Positions 53,666-63,121 are shown, counted from the first letter of the stretch. The stretch is DNA of 64,000 nt from Chloroflexi bacterium HGW-Chloroflexi-2 (GCA_002840735.1 PHBY01000001.1:62001-126000); one strand, 5' to 3'. Numbers and translations are program-made. Notes: generated by a model from the letters alone, not told the origin.

Positions 53666-54235
53666 CTAGCGAGCTATAATTACCAGCGCTGGTCGAATAA
53701 CCCGTTCACTGATCTTATATCCCTGTCGCATCACCTCAATAATTTTTCCACTTTCCATTTCTGGGTGTTCTATTTGTGAGATCGCTTCATGAATATTAGG
53801 GTCAAATTCACCTTCAACCGGTATTAGTTCTACTCCTTCTCCTTCAAGAATTGAAATTAATTTTTGATAAATCAAACCAATACCATCAACCCACCCCTCA
53901 CAATCTGTTGATGCTGGTCGATTTTTTAGTGCAAGTTCCAAATCATCAATTATAACTAAATATTTTTTAATGATTTCAGCGGTTATATATCCTTTAAGAG
54001 AAATCTGATCTCTCTCAATTCGTTTTTTATAATTTTGAAAATCAGCTCGTTCACGTTGCCATCCTTCAAAATATTCCTGAGATTGTGCTAAAAGTTGTTC
54101 GTATTTTTTGTTATCTTTCTCGTCTGATTTCTGATCTTCGGAGTCTTCATGATTGACTTCAGCTTTTTCATTTGATTCATCATTTTCTAAATTTTGTTCC
54201 TCTGAGAATTCATCAATTTTTTTCTTTTTTGTCAT
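53666..54235 (-). CDS. grpE: nucleotide exchange factor GrpE
   Basis: A 189-residue GrpE. A very acidic and charged N-terminal coiled coil is followed by [12 protein letters not shown] and the C-terminal domain with [19 protein letters not shown] and [18 protein letters not shown], the family hallmarks. It dislodges ADP from DnaK. The position between hrcA and dnaK confirms it. Confidence 0.97.
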   Translation of the reverse strand: MTKKKKIDEFSEEQNLENDESNEKAEVNHEDSEDQKSDEKDNKKYEQLLAQSQEYFEGWQRERADFQNYKKRIERDQISLKGYITAEIIKKYLVIIDDLELALKNRPASTDCEGWVDGIGLIYQKLISILEGEGVELIPVEGEFDPNIHEAISQIEHPEMESGKIIEVMRQGYKISERVIRPALVIIAR

Positions 54236-54247
54236 TCATTCACCTCT

Positions 54248-55300
54248 CTATGATGATTTGAATTGATCGTCATATAATGTTTCAGAAACCAGATCACTCA
54301 AAATACCCGACATAAAACGAACAGCGGAGATTGTTTGACCGTAAGGCATTCTGACTGGGCCTAACACACCGACAGTTCCAAAAGCAACACCTGGCGCACC
54401 ATACTTGGATAATACGATGGAACATTGTTTCAATTCTTCCCATGAGCCATCACCACCAATCAGCACTTGCACAGAACCTTCATCCCCATTCTGAATACTA
54501 CGCGCGATTACATCCTGTAACATTGATCTTTCACCAAAAACTTTCAAGGTCTTTCTTGCTTCTTCGGAATCATTGAATTCTGGTTCTGCCATCACATTGG
54601 TAATGCCATCCAGGAAAAGTTCACCAGAAACCAGTGAGTCAGCTCGTTCCAACTCATTTACCACCCAATCGATTAAATCATGCTCAAGATTGTTATCTAC
54701 ATCTTTGATATAACTTATCTTATCTACGTCAAATCCCTGAAAATTTTCGATGATCCGATTGGCAATCTGCGACAGTCGATCCTGTCCAACGTACTCACTA
54801 AGCGTCTGAATACTCTGTCTGATCTCTCCCCCCATCAGCACCAGAACCATCAAAACCTGTCTTCCTCGGGTGGCAATAAATTCTACATGTTTTAATCGAG
54901 CTAAAGTCGGGTGTGGTGCCGTGATCAAGGATGCTGCTTTGGATTGATCAGCCAGAATCGAACCGGCTAATTTAACCCATTGCTCTACATCATTACGCAT
55001 TTGATAAAACTGATGGGTAATTGTTCGTCGGGTTGATAATGGAATTTCCCTTTCATTGACCAATCGACCCACAAAAAATCGATATCCTTTTTCTGTTGGT
55101 ACTCGACCTGCCGATGTATGCGGTTGCCTTAAGTAACCCAGGTCTGTTAAAACCGCCATTTCATTCCGCACAGTAGCAGAACTCAATCCCACATTATAGC
55201 GTTCAACCAGCATTTTTGATCCAACTGGAATCGCTGAATTAATATGTTCGTGAGTGATGAGCGTTAATAAAATCTTTTGTCGGTCCGTTAATTCTTCCAT
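54248..55300 (-). CDS. hrcA: heat-inducible transcription repressor HrcA
   Basis: About 350 residues. The N-terminal winged helix has LTDRQKILLTLITHEHI and SSATVRNEMAVLTDLGYL; the GAF-like core and RYG-type domain follow, with GPVRMPYGQTISAVRF near the end. It binds the CIRCE operator found just upstream and represses this operon. The start used is the ATG 12 bases inside the operator edge; an upstream GTG lies within CIRCE and is not supported. Confidence 0.96.
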   Translation of the reverse strand: MEELTDRQKILLTLITHEHINSAIPVGSKMLVERYNVGLSSATVRNEMAVLTDLGYLRQPHTSAGRVPTEKGYRFFVGRLVNEREIPLSTRRTITHQFYQMRNDVEQWVKLAGSILADQSKAASLITAPHPTLARLKHVEFIATRGRQVLMVLVLMGGEIRQSIQTLSEYVGQDRLSQIANRIIENFQGFDVDKISYIKDVDNNLEHDLIDWVVNELERADSLVSGELFLDGITNVMAEPEFNDSEEARKTLKVFGERSMLQDVIARSIQNGDEGSVQVLIGGDGSWEELKQCSIVLSKYGAPGVAFGTVGVLGPVRMPYGQTISAVRFMSGILSDLVSETLYDDQFKSS

Positions 55301-55311
55301 TTTTTTCTCAA

Positions 55312-55338
55312 TTAGCACTCTCGCTTTTAGAGTGCTAA
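55312..55338. promoter_or_regulatory. CIRCE operator
   Basis: TTAGCACTC, nine bases, GAGTGCTAA is the perfect CIRCE inverted repeat bound by HrcA. It lies directly upstream of hrcA, between the promoter and the start codon. Confidence 0.98.
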
Positions 55339-55351
55339 CAATCTGTGAAGT

Positions 55352-55380
55352 ATGATATCATGTCGAAAAATCATCGTCAA
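55352..55380 (-). promoter_or_regulatory. sigma-70 type promoter of hrcA operon
   Basis: Minus strand TTGACG, 17 bases, TATCAT. The CIRCE operator lies just downstream, so repression by HrcA blocks transcript start or clearance. Confidence 0.85.
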
Positions 55381-55437
55381 GCCACTATATGATTTTCTTA
55401 TAGAATTCTGATAATCCCTAAAACTTAGGCAACTTAT

Positions 55438-55466
55438 TTGACCCCACCTGATAATCTCAATACAAT
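55438..55466 (+). promoter_or_regulatory. sigma-70 type promoter of kamA
   Basis: TTGACC, 17 bases, TACAAT. It predicts a leader of about 115 bases before kamA. The leader has weak inverted-repeat potential (ATCCT/AGGAT) but no recognised riboswitch. Confidence 0.7.
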
Positions 55467-55588
55467 ATGATTATGTTAATTACGATCAACAATCATCCCA
55501 TTGCTGGATTTTTTCGAACTGATCATGATCCTCCAAACTAATCAGGATTGCCAGGAAATCTAATTTATTCAAAAAAGGAGAAAATTTA

Positions 55589-56935
55589 ATGACACTAAAT
55601 AAATTTACCAGCAAGCGTGCCCCTACCTACGCAGATGTTCCTGATGAAAAGTGGAATGATTGGCGATGGCAAATGGCAAACCGTCTAAATTCTGTTGAAG
55701 ATTTCGAGAAGATATTGACACTTACCGATAGTGAGAAAAAAGCACTCAGTACCGACGGCTTGTTTCGGGTTGATATCACACCTTATTATGCATCCCTGAT
55801 TAATCCAGAAGATGGAGATGATCCCATTCGAAAACAGGTAATTCCTACAGCGGGTGAAATACTTCCATTTACCGGAATGATGGAAGATTCATTGGCAGAA
55901 GATCGACATTCTCCGGTGCCCGGTTTGGTTCACCGCTATCCTGATCGGGTATTAATGCTGGTGACAACTCAATGCGCGTCTTATTGTCGTTATTGCACGC
56001 GTTCAAGAATTGTGGGAGATCCCAGCGCAACTTTTTCTAAATCTGAATTCGAAATGCAGCTCGAATACCTTCGTAAAACTCCACAGGTGCGCGATGTCCT
56101 CTTATCTGGTGGTGATCCGCTAACTTTAGCGCCAAAGGTGTTGGAACAATTATTATCATCTCTGAGGGAAATTCCCCATATTGAAATCATAAGAATTGGA
56201 TCCAGAGTACCTGTTTTTATGCCTCAACGAGTAACGGATGAATTATGTGATGTGTTGCAGAAATACCACCCCCTCTGGTTGAACATTCATGTCAATCACC
56301 CAAATGAAATCAGCAAAGAATTAGAAATAGCCTGTGATAAATTATCCAGAGCCGGCATCCCATTGGGAAACCAATCGGTGCTTCTTGCAGGGGTCAATGA
56401 TTGTGTTCACATTCAAAGAAAATTAGTTCAGGATTTGGTGCAGATAAGGGTACGGCCATATTATTTATATCAATGTGATCTGGTAGATGGTGCAGGTCAC
56501 TTCAGAACACCAGTTGCCAAAGGAATCGAGATCATCGAAGGTTTACGTGGACACACATCGGGGTATGCTGTTCCAACCTATGTGGTGGATGCTCCTGGTG
56601 GTGGTGGCAAGATCCCGGTGATGCCTAATTATTTAATCAGCGCGTCTGATCATAAGATTGTTCTACGAAATTACGAAGGGTACATAACCACTTATGAAGA
56701 ACCTGTAGAATACCAGATTCATGATCCAGAAACCTGTTCGTACTGCAAATCGAAACGTTTTGCCCCTGGGCAAAGCGGTGTTTCTGGATTATTGGATGGT
56801 GAGGAAATGTTTATTAAACCTGAAGGTTTTGATTTTCTGCATAATCGTGGTGGAGGTCAACACCGCTTACGAAATAATGAAGATAAATGGAAACCACTTG
56901 GGATTGGTGAGGTAAAAAAAATAAAGGAGGAATAA
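55589..56935 (+). CDS. kamA: lysine 2,3-aminomutase
   Basis: A 448-residue radical-SAM, PLP-dependent aminomutase. The cluster motif is CASYCRYC (Cys129, 133, 136). The PLP lysine is Lys340 in GGGGKIPVMPNY. Asp296 (YQCDLV) and Asp333 (VVDAPG) match the two aspartates that bind the substrate epsilon-amino group in clostridial LAM, favouring L-lysine over glutamate. A C-terminal CSYC pair may bind zinc. GGAGAAAATTTA precedes the ATG. The next gene overlaps by one base. Confidence 0.9.
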   Translation: MTLNKFTSKRAPTYADVPDEKWNDWRWQMANRLNSVEDFEKILTLTDSEKKALSTDGLFRVDITPYYASLINPEDGDDPIRKQVIPTAGEILPFTGMMEDSLAEDRHSPVPGLVHRYPDRVLMLVTTQCASYCRYCTRSRIVGDPSATFSKSEFEMQLEYLRKTPQVRDVLLSGGDPLTLAPKVLEQLLSSLREIPHIEIIRIGSRVPVFMPQRVTDELCDVLQKYHPLWLNIHVNHPNEISKELEIACDKLSRAGIPLGNQSVLLAGVNDCVHIQRKLVQDLVQIRVRPYYLYQCDLVDGAGHFRTPVAKGIEIIEGLRGHTSGYAVPTYVVDAPGGGGKIPVMPNYLISASDHKIVLRNYEGYITTYEEPVEYQIHDPETCSYCKSKRFAPGQSGVSGLLDGEEMFIKPEGFDFLHNRGGGQHRLRNNEDKWKPLGIGEVKKIKEE

Positions 56936-57906
56936 TGCACTATAGAAGATTGGGTAAATCGGGGTTAAAAGTCAGTGAAATTGCACTGGGTGCCTGGATA
57001 ACCATCGGAAGCCAGATTGATGAGAAAATTTCTTCAGATTTGATACACGCAGCATATGATCAAGGAATAAATTTCTTTGACAATGCAGATGCATACGCGA
57101 ATGGTCAGGCTGAAGTGGTGATGGGAAAGGCATTAAAAGACCTTCCACGCGAAGCGCTGGTAATTTCCAGTAAAGTCTTTTGGCCAACAATGCCTGGTCC
57201 TAATGGTCGTGGATTGTCACGAAAACACATGACAGAGTCACTAAATGCTTCTTTGAAAAGGATGAATGTAGATTATTTAGACATATATTATTGCCACCGT
57301 TATGACCCCGATACACCCGTGGAAGAAGTAGTCTCCACCATGAACACATTTGTTCAACAAGGAAAAATCTTGTATTGGGGTACATCTGAATGGGAAGCTT
57401 CCCAGATTACCCATGCCCGTGGATTAGCACGACAATTCAATCTCATTCCGCCCATCGTTGAACAACCTCAATATAATATGTTCCATCGGAAAAGAGTAGA
57501 AGAAGAATTAACACCTGTCTGTAGAGAATTTGGGATTGGGCTAACGACCTGGTCTCCGTTATATTCTGGGATTCTCACAGGAAAATACAATGATGGCATT
57601 CCTGAAGGTTCCAGGGCTTCCCTGGATAATATGAGTTGGATTCGTGATCGAATTACGGATGATAAGATCGAAAAAGTCAAATCTTTAACCGCGCTGGCCA
57701 ATGAATTAGAGATTACAACAGCGCAATTGGCAATAGCATGGTTATTGAGACGGAAAGAAGTTTCTGCAGTAATAACCGGAGCAACACGACTGGAACAATT
57801 AGATGAGAATTTACTGGCAGCTGAAGCACAGGAAAAATTGACAGATGATGTTTTGGAAAGAATAGAAATGATTATAGCCCCCTTAGATGAAAATAACGAA
57901 GACTGA
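56935..57906 (+). CDS. aldo/keto reductase
   Basis: A 323-residue AKR of the voltage-gated K+ channel beta-subunit/YghZ-like group. The catalytic tetrad is visible: Asp and Tyr in FDNADAYANGQAE, the Lys in SSKVFW, and His in YYCHRYD. The NADPH-binding end has TGATRLEQLDENL. It is co-translated with kamA through a TAATG overlap. The substrate is unknown. Confidence 0.9.
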   Translation: MHYRRLGKSGLKVSEIALGAWITIGSQIDEKISSDLIHAAYDQGINFFDNADAYANGQAEVVMGKALKDLPREALVISSKVFWPTMPGPNGRGLSRKHMTESLNASLKRMNVDYLDIYYCHRYDPDTPVEEVVSTMNTFVQQGKILYWGTSEWEASQITHARGLARQFNLIPPIVEQPQYNMFHRKRVEEELTPVCREFGIGLTTWSPLYSGILTGKYNDGIPEGSRASLDNMSWIRDRITDDKIEKVKSLTALANELEITTAQLAIAWLLRRKEVSAVITGATRLEQLDENLLAAEAQEKLTDDVLERIEMIIAPLDENNED

Positions 57907-57930
57907 GTAAGATATTAGAAATTTTGAAAA

Positions 57931-57960
57931 ACACCAGACCTCATTGGTTTGGTGTTTTTT
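57931..57960 (+). terminator. intrinsic terminator after aldo/keto reductase
   Basis: ACACCAGACC, loop TCATT, GGTTTGGTGT, then a T run. It is a ten-base stem with one G-T pair, placed between two convergent genes. Confidence 0.85.
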
Positions 57961-59045
57961 TATTGTCTACATTGCAATAATAAAATATCTGAATACGAAG
58001 GACTTCTCTGCACATTATTGACGCCATATATAATCGCAATACTGTACTCAACCTGCGCTCCGTTGATTAATTGATAGGTTAAAAATGAGGTTTCAGCAGA
58101 CAATGATATCTCCCAGGTTGAGGGGGTTAATTGATTCATAAACACCGTGTTCCAATTATCGTTTGTTTCACTGGCACTCACCAATCGATAAACAAGATAC
58201 ACATTATCGATCCCCTCGACATGATTGAATTGAGCTCGAATGGTTGTCATTTCATCGCCGCATAAGTCACCAAAAAAGATCTCTTGTGATGTTTTGGTAA
58301 CTTCCAGAATTTGCGGAACTTTCAACAAGCTATCATCCGAAATTGATTCACTAACTCCCTCTTCTGGAAAATCGAATTCCACAAAGAATTTCTCAGGAAG
58401 TTGGACAATAATTGATTTAGCCAGATTTTCAATTTCTGTCTGTACCTGCGCTGCCAGAAATCCACTGAACCCAATCTGTAAATAGATGTCACCTTCGACA
58501 ACATCCAGGATCCCTTTGAATGCCCTGGAGTTTAAGATCCAGTATGCACTGTCCCCCACGGTGAAAAATCGTTCCCAGCGATATTCCAATTGTTCGTAGA
58601 CAACCAACCTGGCTTCCTGAAGATCGATTAGCGTTTGATTTGACTCATCATTAATAATTTCATCAACAATCGTCTGGTAATCATCAGCATTCCAACCAAC
58701 AATCAAATGCCTGGTTTGCCATTGCATTGCAGGTAAAGCCTGTTCACCCGAAAAGACTGAATACCAGATCGAACGAGTATCCCATTGATTTCTGATGACA
58801 CAACTACCATTTTCCTCATTAATAAACAAAGGACTTTCTTGAAATAAGGTTTCCATTTCTGCCATGTTGATAACCGAACATGGTTTCAGAAAAGAATTTG
58901 ATGTTGAACTTGCTTGAGACAAATTTGGAGATTCGGAATCGACAGTTTGTGTCAAATTTATCTCACCCATTTCAGTATTTTGATTGCAGCCTGATAAAAG
59001 CAATAATAATACGAGAAGTAAGAATAATGGTTTTTGTTTTTTCAT
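57960..59045 (-). CDS. lipoprotein of unknown function
   Basis: About 361 residues. A lipoprotein signal (LLLLLLSGC) is clear, so the protein is outside the cell and lipid anchored. The body has no domain I recognise. It is rich in hydrophobic, polar and aromatic residues in a beta-rich pattern, and two-thirds through has FFGDLCGDEMTTIRAQFNHVEG. Cysteines occur in small numbers. No neighbouring gene explains a role. The start codon used is the ATG nearest the signal peptide. Confidence 0.7.
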   Translation of the reverse strand: MKKQKPLFLLLVLLLLLSGCNQNTEMGEINLTQTVDSESPNLSQASSTSNSFLKPCSVINMAEMETLFQESPLFINEENGSCVIRNQWDTRSIWYSVFSGEQALPAMQWQTRHLIVGWNADDYQTIVDEIINDESNQTLIDLQEARLVVYEQLEYRWERFFTVGDSAYWILNSRAFKGILDVVEGDIYLQIGFSGFLAAQVQTEIENLAKSIIVQLPEKFFVEFDFPEEGVSESISDDSLLKVPQILEVTKTSQEIFFGDLCGDEMTTIRAQFNHVEGIDNVYLVYRLVSASETNDNWNTVFMNQLTPSTWEISLSAETSFLTYQLINGAQVEYSIAIIYGVNNVQRSPSYSDILLLQCRQ

Positions 59046-59207
59046 AGGTAACTTCAACAAAATCTTTTACTAAATATTATCACATTCGGTTTTCAGGAAG
59101 GAATCAATTCAATCAATATTCTCGAAATATTTGCCCCTTAACTTACGTTGAACCACTCATCTCAAAGGTTAACTTTTCAGGTTTCATTCACAGAGATAAA
59201 ATGGTTG
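59046..59207. other. non-coding stretch without recognisable element
   Basis: Between the lipoprotein start and the valS promoter there is AT-rich sequence in which I see no gene, repeat or hairpin. It probably contains the lipoprotein promoter. Confidence 0.5.
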
Positions 59208-59236
59208 TTGACATGACCGCGCGAACATCTTATAAT
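59208..59236 (+). promoter_or_regulatory. consensus sigma-70 promoter of valS
   Basis: TTGACA, 17 bases, TATAAT, a perfect consensus. Transcript start is predicted near 59243, at the T-box leader. Confidence 0.9.
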
Positions 59237-59242
59237 CCTCTC

Positions 59243-59488
59243 AACAATTGCCCTGAAGTAGTAAGTTGGCAAAGATCCGACAGAAAATGAGGTCACTGGC
59301 TGAAAGCCTCTGCTGGAAACTACCACTGAAGTCGTCAGGGAGATATGCTGAAGAAATCTGAACTGAAAGTAGAACAGCACGGAGAAGCCCGTTATCGCAG
59401 TAATAAGTGCGTCATTACTAATGACGAATTGAGGTGGTACCACGGAAGAAGCACGCTTTCGTCCTCTGAGAGGCAGCGTGTTTTTTTA
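59243..59488 (+). promoter_or_regulatory. T-box riboswitch leader for valS
   Basis: Stem I closes with CCCTGA (59251-59256) and TCAGGG (59335-59340). An AGTA loop-E-like motif lies on the 5' side. The candidate specifier is GTC (59331-59333), a valine codon. The T-box AGGTGGTACCACGG (59432-59445) gives the antiterminator. The terminator stem CACGCT/AGCGTG with T run follows at 59452-59488. Uncharged tRNA-Val should prevent termination and raise valS expression. Confidence 0.93.
59452..59488 (+). terminator. T-box terminator hairpin
   Basis: CACGCT (59452-59457) pairs with AGCGTG (59475-59480), an inner CCTC/GAGG helix, then a seven-base T run. It is the off-state of the valS leader, mutually exclusive with the antiterminator. 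Confidence 0.85.
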
Positions 59489-59519
59489 TTAATCTGAACT
59501 TCAGTCAGTCAGGAGAACT

Positions 59520-62219
59520 ATGAAAGATTTACCAAAAGCTTATGAATTTTCAAATGTGGAAGAAAAATTATATGAATGGTGGGAAAATGAAGGATTTTTT
59601 AAACCCTCCAATGATCCCAATGATCCTGATTTTGATCCTGGGAAAAAACCATATGTGATCTCTATTCCTCCACCGAATGTTACCGGAGGTTTACATTTAG
59701 GCCATGCATTATTTGTGGCGATGGAAGATTTGATGATCCGATATCATCGCATGAAAGGTATACCAACCTTGTGGGTGCCTGGTACCGATCATGCCGGCAT
59801 CGCAACACAACTCATGGTTGAAAAAATGCTGGAAGAACAAGGGTCATCACGTGAAGAATTAGGACGCGAGAAATTTGAAGCCGAAATTTGGGCATGGAAA
59901 CACAAATATGGCAGCCGTATCACCCAACAAATCCGCCGTTTAGGCGCTTCCTGTGATTGGGAAAGAGAAAGGTTCACCCTGGATGATGGTTTATCCCGAG
60001 CTGTGCGAGAAGCTTTCGTGCGTTTATATGAGAAAGGATTGATTTATCGTGGCCCCAGAATGATCAATTGGTCACCTCGATTAAAAACAGCGGTTTCGGA
60101 TTTGGAAGTTGAATATGTGGAAGAACCGGGTTTTCTGTATTATTTCAAATACAGGTTGGTGGATAATACCGAAGAATTTATTCCAGTCGCTACCACCCGA
60201 CCTGAAACCATTCTTGGGGACACAGCTGTAGCTGTGCACCCTGAAGATGAACGCTATCAAAAATATATAGGGAAAAAGGTACTGGTTCCAATACTGAATA
60301 GAGAAATTCCTGTGATTGCAGATGAATATGTGGACCGTGAATTCGGTACCGGTTCATTAAAAATTACACCAGCCCATGATCCTAACGATTATGAAATTGG
60401 TAAACGTCATAAACTGGAATTCATCAGCGTTTTGGATAAAAATGCAGTCATCAACGAAAACGGTGGACCTTATCAGGGATTGGATCGATTTGCATGTCGA
60501 AAAGCAATCTGGAACGATATGAAAACGGCCAATCTGGTCATCAAAGAACAGCCACATACTCACATGGTTCCCAGATCAGAACGCGGTGGTGAAATCATTG
60601 AACCCATGATTTCTACCCAATGGTTTGTCACCATGCAGCCATTAGCAGAAGCAGGTCTGGAAGCTGTTCGTAATGGCGAGATCAGCATCATTCCTGAACG
60701 TTTCAGTAAAATTTACAATAATTGGCTTGAAAACATTCAGGATTGGTGTATCAGCCGCCAATTATGGTGGGGACATCGTATTCCAGTATGGTATTGCTCG
60801 GATTGTAAACATATCACTGTCAGCAGAGAAGATCCGGAGTGTTGCGAAAAATGCCAGAGCATCAATATCTATCAGGATGAGGATGTGTTGGATACCTGGT
60901 TCAGCTCAGGCTTGTGGCCATTTTCAACATTGGGCTGGCCAGAAAAAACCCCTGATTTAAATTATTTTTATCCCACGACTATGATGGAAACCGGGTATGA
61001 CATCCTGTTCTTTTGGGTTGCCAGGATGATCATGTTTGGATTGGAATTTACCGGGACAGCGCCATTTGAAACGGTCTACTTGCATGGAATCATACGGGAT
61101 GAAAATGGCGTGAAAATGAGTAAGACCAAAGGAAATTCAATCGATCCTTTAGAAGTCATGGATGAGATGGGTACAGATGCACTGCGGTTTACCGTATTGG
61201 TAGGTTCTACGCCAGGTAACGACACCAACATTTCGATTAAAAAAGTGGAAGCCAATCGTAATTTTGCGAATAAAGTATGGAATGCAGGTAGATTTGTGAT
61301 TGGCAATTTAGACAAAACACCTGAAAAACCATCTCAAAAACCTGACTGGACATTAGCAGATTCCTGGATCTGGGCAAGAATGAATCAATTAATGCGCGAT
61401 GTTGAGCGATTATTCAGTAATCATCAATACGGTGAAGCGGGTCGACAAATCTACGACTTCTTCTGGAGTGAATTTGCGGATTGGTATCTTGAAATCGCCA
61501 AGATTCAAATTGCGGAAAAACCGGATCGCGCTTTCTACACAGTTCAAACACTTGTGAAAGTATTGGATAGTAGTTTGCGACTACTGCACCCATTCACTCC
61601 GTATGTAACCGAAAAATTATGGGGTCATCTTAAATCAGCATGCCTTGAGAAATCTGAAGATTTCTCTCCCAGGCAAGGATGGGAAGAAGCGCTCATAATT
61701 GCCAGGTGGCCAGAAGCGCAGGAAATTGAAGGATGGGAAGAAGAAAAAATCAAAAACTTTAATATTATTCAGGAGATTGTCCGAACCATTCGAAATATTC
61801 GTACTGAAAAGAAGGTTCCCCCATCGAAGAAAATACAGGCCACTATTATTGCTGGTGAAAAGATAGAAATTATCAGGGATCAGGCGACTACCATTATTGC
61901 GCTGGCTAATCTCGATAAAAATGAAACAAGTATTTTTAATGACCTGGTAGAAAAACCAGTTAATCAGACATCAGTTGTCATCTCAGGTGTCGAATTGTTT
62001 CTTCCACTGGATGATTTAATTGATGTTGATGCTGAAAGAGAGCGTATTAATAAAGAATTATCTGAGACTCAAATCCAGATTTCACGTCTCGAAAATCTTT
62101 TGAATTCTCCCTTCGGTGAAAAAGCGCCGGCAGCCGTGGTGCAAAAAGAGAAAGAGAAATTGAGTCAGTTCTTAGAAACAGCAAATAAGTTAAAGCAACA
62201 ATTAGATAATCTGGTGTAA
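59520..62219 (+). CDS. valS: valyl-tRNA synthetase
   Basis: An 899-residue class I synthetase. The HIGH motif is PPNVTGGLHLGHAL, the editing domain is in place (TTRPETILGDTAVAVHP), and KMSKT lies in GVKMSKTKGNSID. The anticodon domain and a C-terminal coiled coil (SETQIQISRLENLL) follow. AGGAGAACT precedes the ATG. Regulation is by the T-box leader upstream. Confidence 0.98.
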   Translation: MKDLPKAYEFSNVEEKLYEWWENEGFFKPSNDPNDPDFDPGKKPYVISIPPPNVTGGLHLGHALFVAMEDLMIRYHRMKGIPTLWVPGTDHAGIATQLMVEKMLEEQGSSREELGREKFEAEIWAWKHKYGSRITQQIRRLGASCDWERERFTLDDGLSRAVREAFVRLYEKGLIYRGPRMINWSPRLKTAVSDLEVEYVEEPGFLYYFKYRLVDNTEEFIPVATTRPETILGDTAVAVHPEDERYQKYIGKKVLVPILNREIPVIADEYVDREFGTGSLKITPAHDPNDYEIGKRHKLEFISVLDKNAVINENGGPYQGLDRFACRKAIWNDMKTANLVIKEQPHTHMVPRSERGGEIIEPMISTQWFVTMQPLAEAGLEAVRNGEISIIPERFSKIYNNWLENIQDWCISRQLWWGHRIPVWYCSDCKHITVSREDPECCEKCQSINIYQDEDVLDTWFSSGLWPFSTLGWPEKTPDLNYFYPTTMMETGYDILFFWVARMIMFGLEFTGTAPFETVYLHGIIRDENGVKMSKTKGNSIDPLEVMDEMGTDALRFTVLVGSTPGNDTNISIKKVEANRNFANKVWNAGRFVIGNLDKTPEKPSQKPDWTLADSWIWARMNQLMRDVERLFSNHQYGEAGRQIYDFFWSEFADWYLEIAKIQIAEKPDRAFYTVQTLVKVLDSSLRLLHPFTPYVTEKLWGHLKSACLEKSEDFSPRQGWEEALIIARWPEAQEIEGWEEEKIKNFNIIQEIVRTIRNIRTEKKVPPSKKIQATIIAGEKIEIIRDQATTIIALANLDKNETSIFNDLVEKPVNQTSVVISGVELFLPLDDLIDVDAERERINKELSETQIQISRLENLLNSPFGEKAPAAVVQKEKEKLSQFLETANKLKQQLDNLV

Positions 62220-62222
62220 GCT

Positions 62223-62258
62223 ATAATCCCCTCCCTAAAAAAATATGGAGGGGATTAT
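62223..62258. terminator. bidirectional terminator between valS and udp
   Basis: ATAATCCCCTCC, a 12-base loop, GGAGGGGATTAT. It is a perfect twelve-base stem with T-rich flanks, shared by convergent transcripts. Confidence 0.85.
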
Positions 62259-63010
62259 TTTTGATCTTTGTCCTTATCTTTTGTTATCAATATCCGTAGT
62301 GCTTCTACGGCTACGCGAATCATTCCATCGGGGTCATGTTTTTTGGCAATGGTATCCATGTCACTCCCTATGATCATCGTGACAGCCCCTGCTCGTTTTC
62401 GGTAGATTCCAGCCAGGATGAATACGATGGATGCTTCCATTTCCGAGCAGATTGCTCCTCCAGCCACCCATTGATTCCAACGGTCTTTCAAAAATGGTGC
62501 CATTGGCATCCGTTCTGGTTCTACTTCACTATAAAAAGAATCTTTCGTGTGGGATACACCAACATAATGGGTGTAATCCAATTTTTCCGATGCCTGCACC
62601 AGGGCATTAATCACATCCAAATCTGCAATGGCTGGATATTCGATCGGTAAATATTGCCTGCTTGTTCCCTCATCCCGGATGGCAGCATTAATGATGGCAA
62701 TATCTCCAACTTCCATATGCGGCTGCATCGCGCCGGATGTCCCCACCCGAATAAACGTATGACAGCCGATCTTAACCAACTCTTCAACGGCAATTGCGGT
62801 GGAAGGACAACCCATTCCTGTTGAAACTACCGAGACCATTTCACCACTGATATAACCCGTGTAAACTTTGTGCTCCCGGTTAAAAGAAACAAATTTCGGA
62901 TGATCAAAATAATTGGCAATGGATTCACATCGACCAGGGTCGCCAGGTAACAGAACGTATTTTCCCACATCACCTTCTTTAACCCGTATATGATATTGAA
63001 CTTCTGACAT
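62255..63010 (-). CDS. udp: nucleoside phosphorylase (uridine phosphorylase-like)
   Basis: A 251-residue nucleoside phosphorylase. LLPGDPGRCESIA is the phosphate-binding loop, STGMGCPSTAIAVEEL the signature, RVGTSGAMQ and SEMEAS the sugar-binding part. It fits the NP-I uridine phosphorylase family, which cleaves uridine to uracil and ribose-1-phosphate. AGGAGG precedes the ATG. A large inverted repeat lies 74-111 bases upstream. Confidence 0.88.
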   Translation of the reverse strand: MSEVQYHIRVKEGDVGKYVLLPGDPGRCESIANYFDHPKFVSFNREHKVYTGYISGEMVSVVSTGMGCPSTAIAVEELVKIGCHTFIRVGTSGAMQPHMEVGDIAIINAAIRDEGTSRQYLPIEYPAIADLDVINALVQASEKLDYTHYVGVSHTKDSFYSEVEPERMPMAPFLKDRWNQWVAGGAICSEMEASIVFILAGIYRKRAGAVTMIIGSDMDTIAKKHDPDGMIRVAVEALRILITKDKDKDQK

Positions 63011-63083
63011 CCATAACCTCCTATCTTCTTGATCTTGAATTGATTAAAGTTTTTTTGTATCATCTCAATAAATCGGGGCAAGC

Positions 63084-63121
63084 GGGTGTTTTTGGTGTTC
63101 ATCCGCACGCCAAAAACACCC
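63084..63121. repeat. large inverted repeat upstream of udp
   Basis: GGGTGTTTTTGG and CCAAAAACACCC form a perfect twelve-base inverted repeat with a 14-base centre. No T run follows on either strand, so it may be an operator or RNA structure. Confidence 0.7.

Noticed and set aside
59177-59443. 88-codon frame on the minus strand upstream of valS
   Set aside because: It lies inside the T-box leader, whose RNA structure explains the sequence; no protein features.
62336-62650. 104-codon plus-strand frame in the uridine phosphorylase gene
   Set aside because: Antisense shadow of a well-conserved enzyme; composition is unlike neighbouring proteins.
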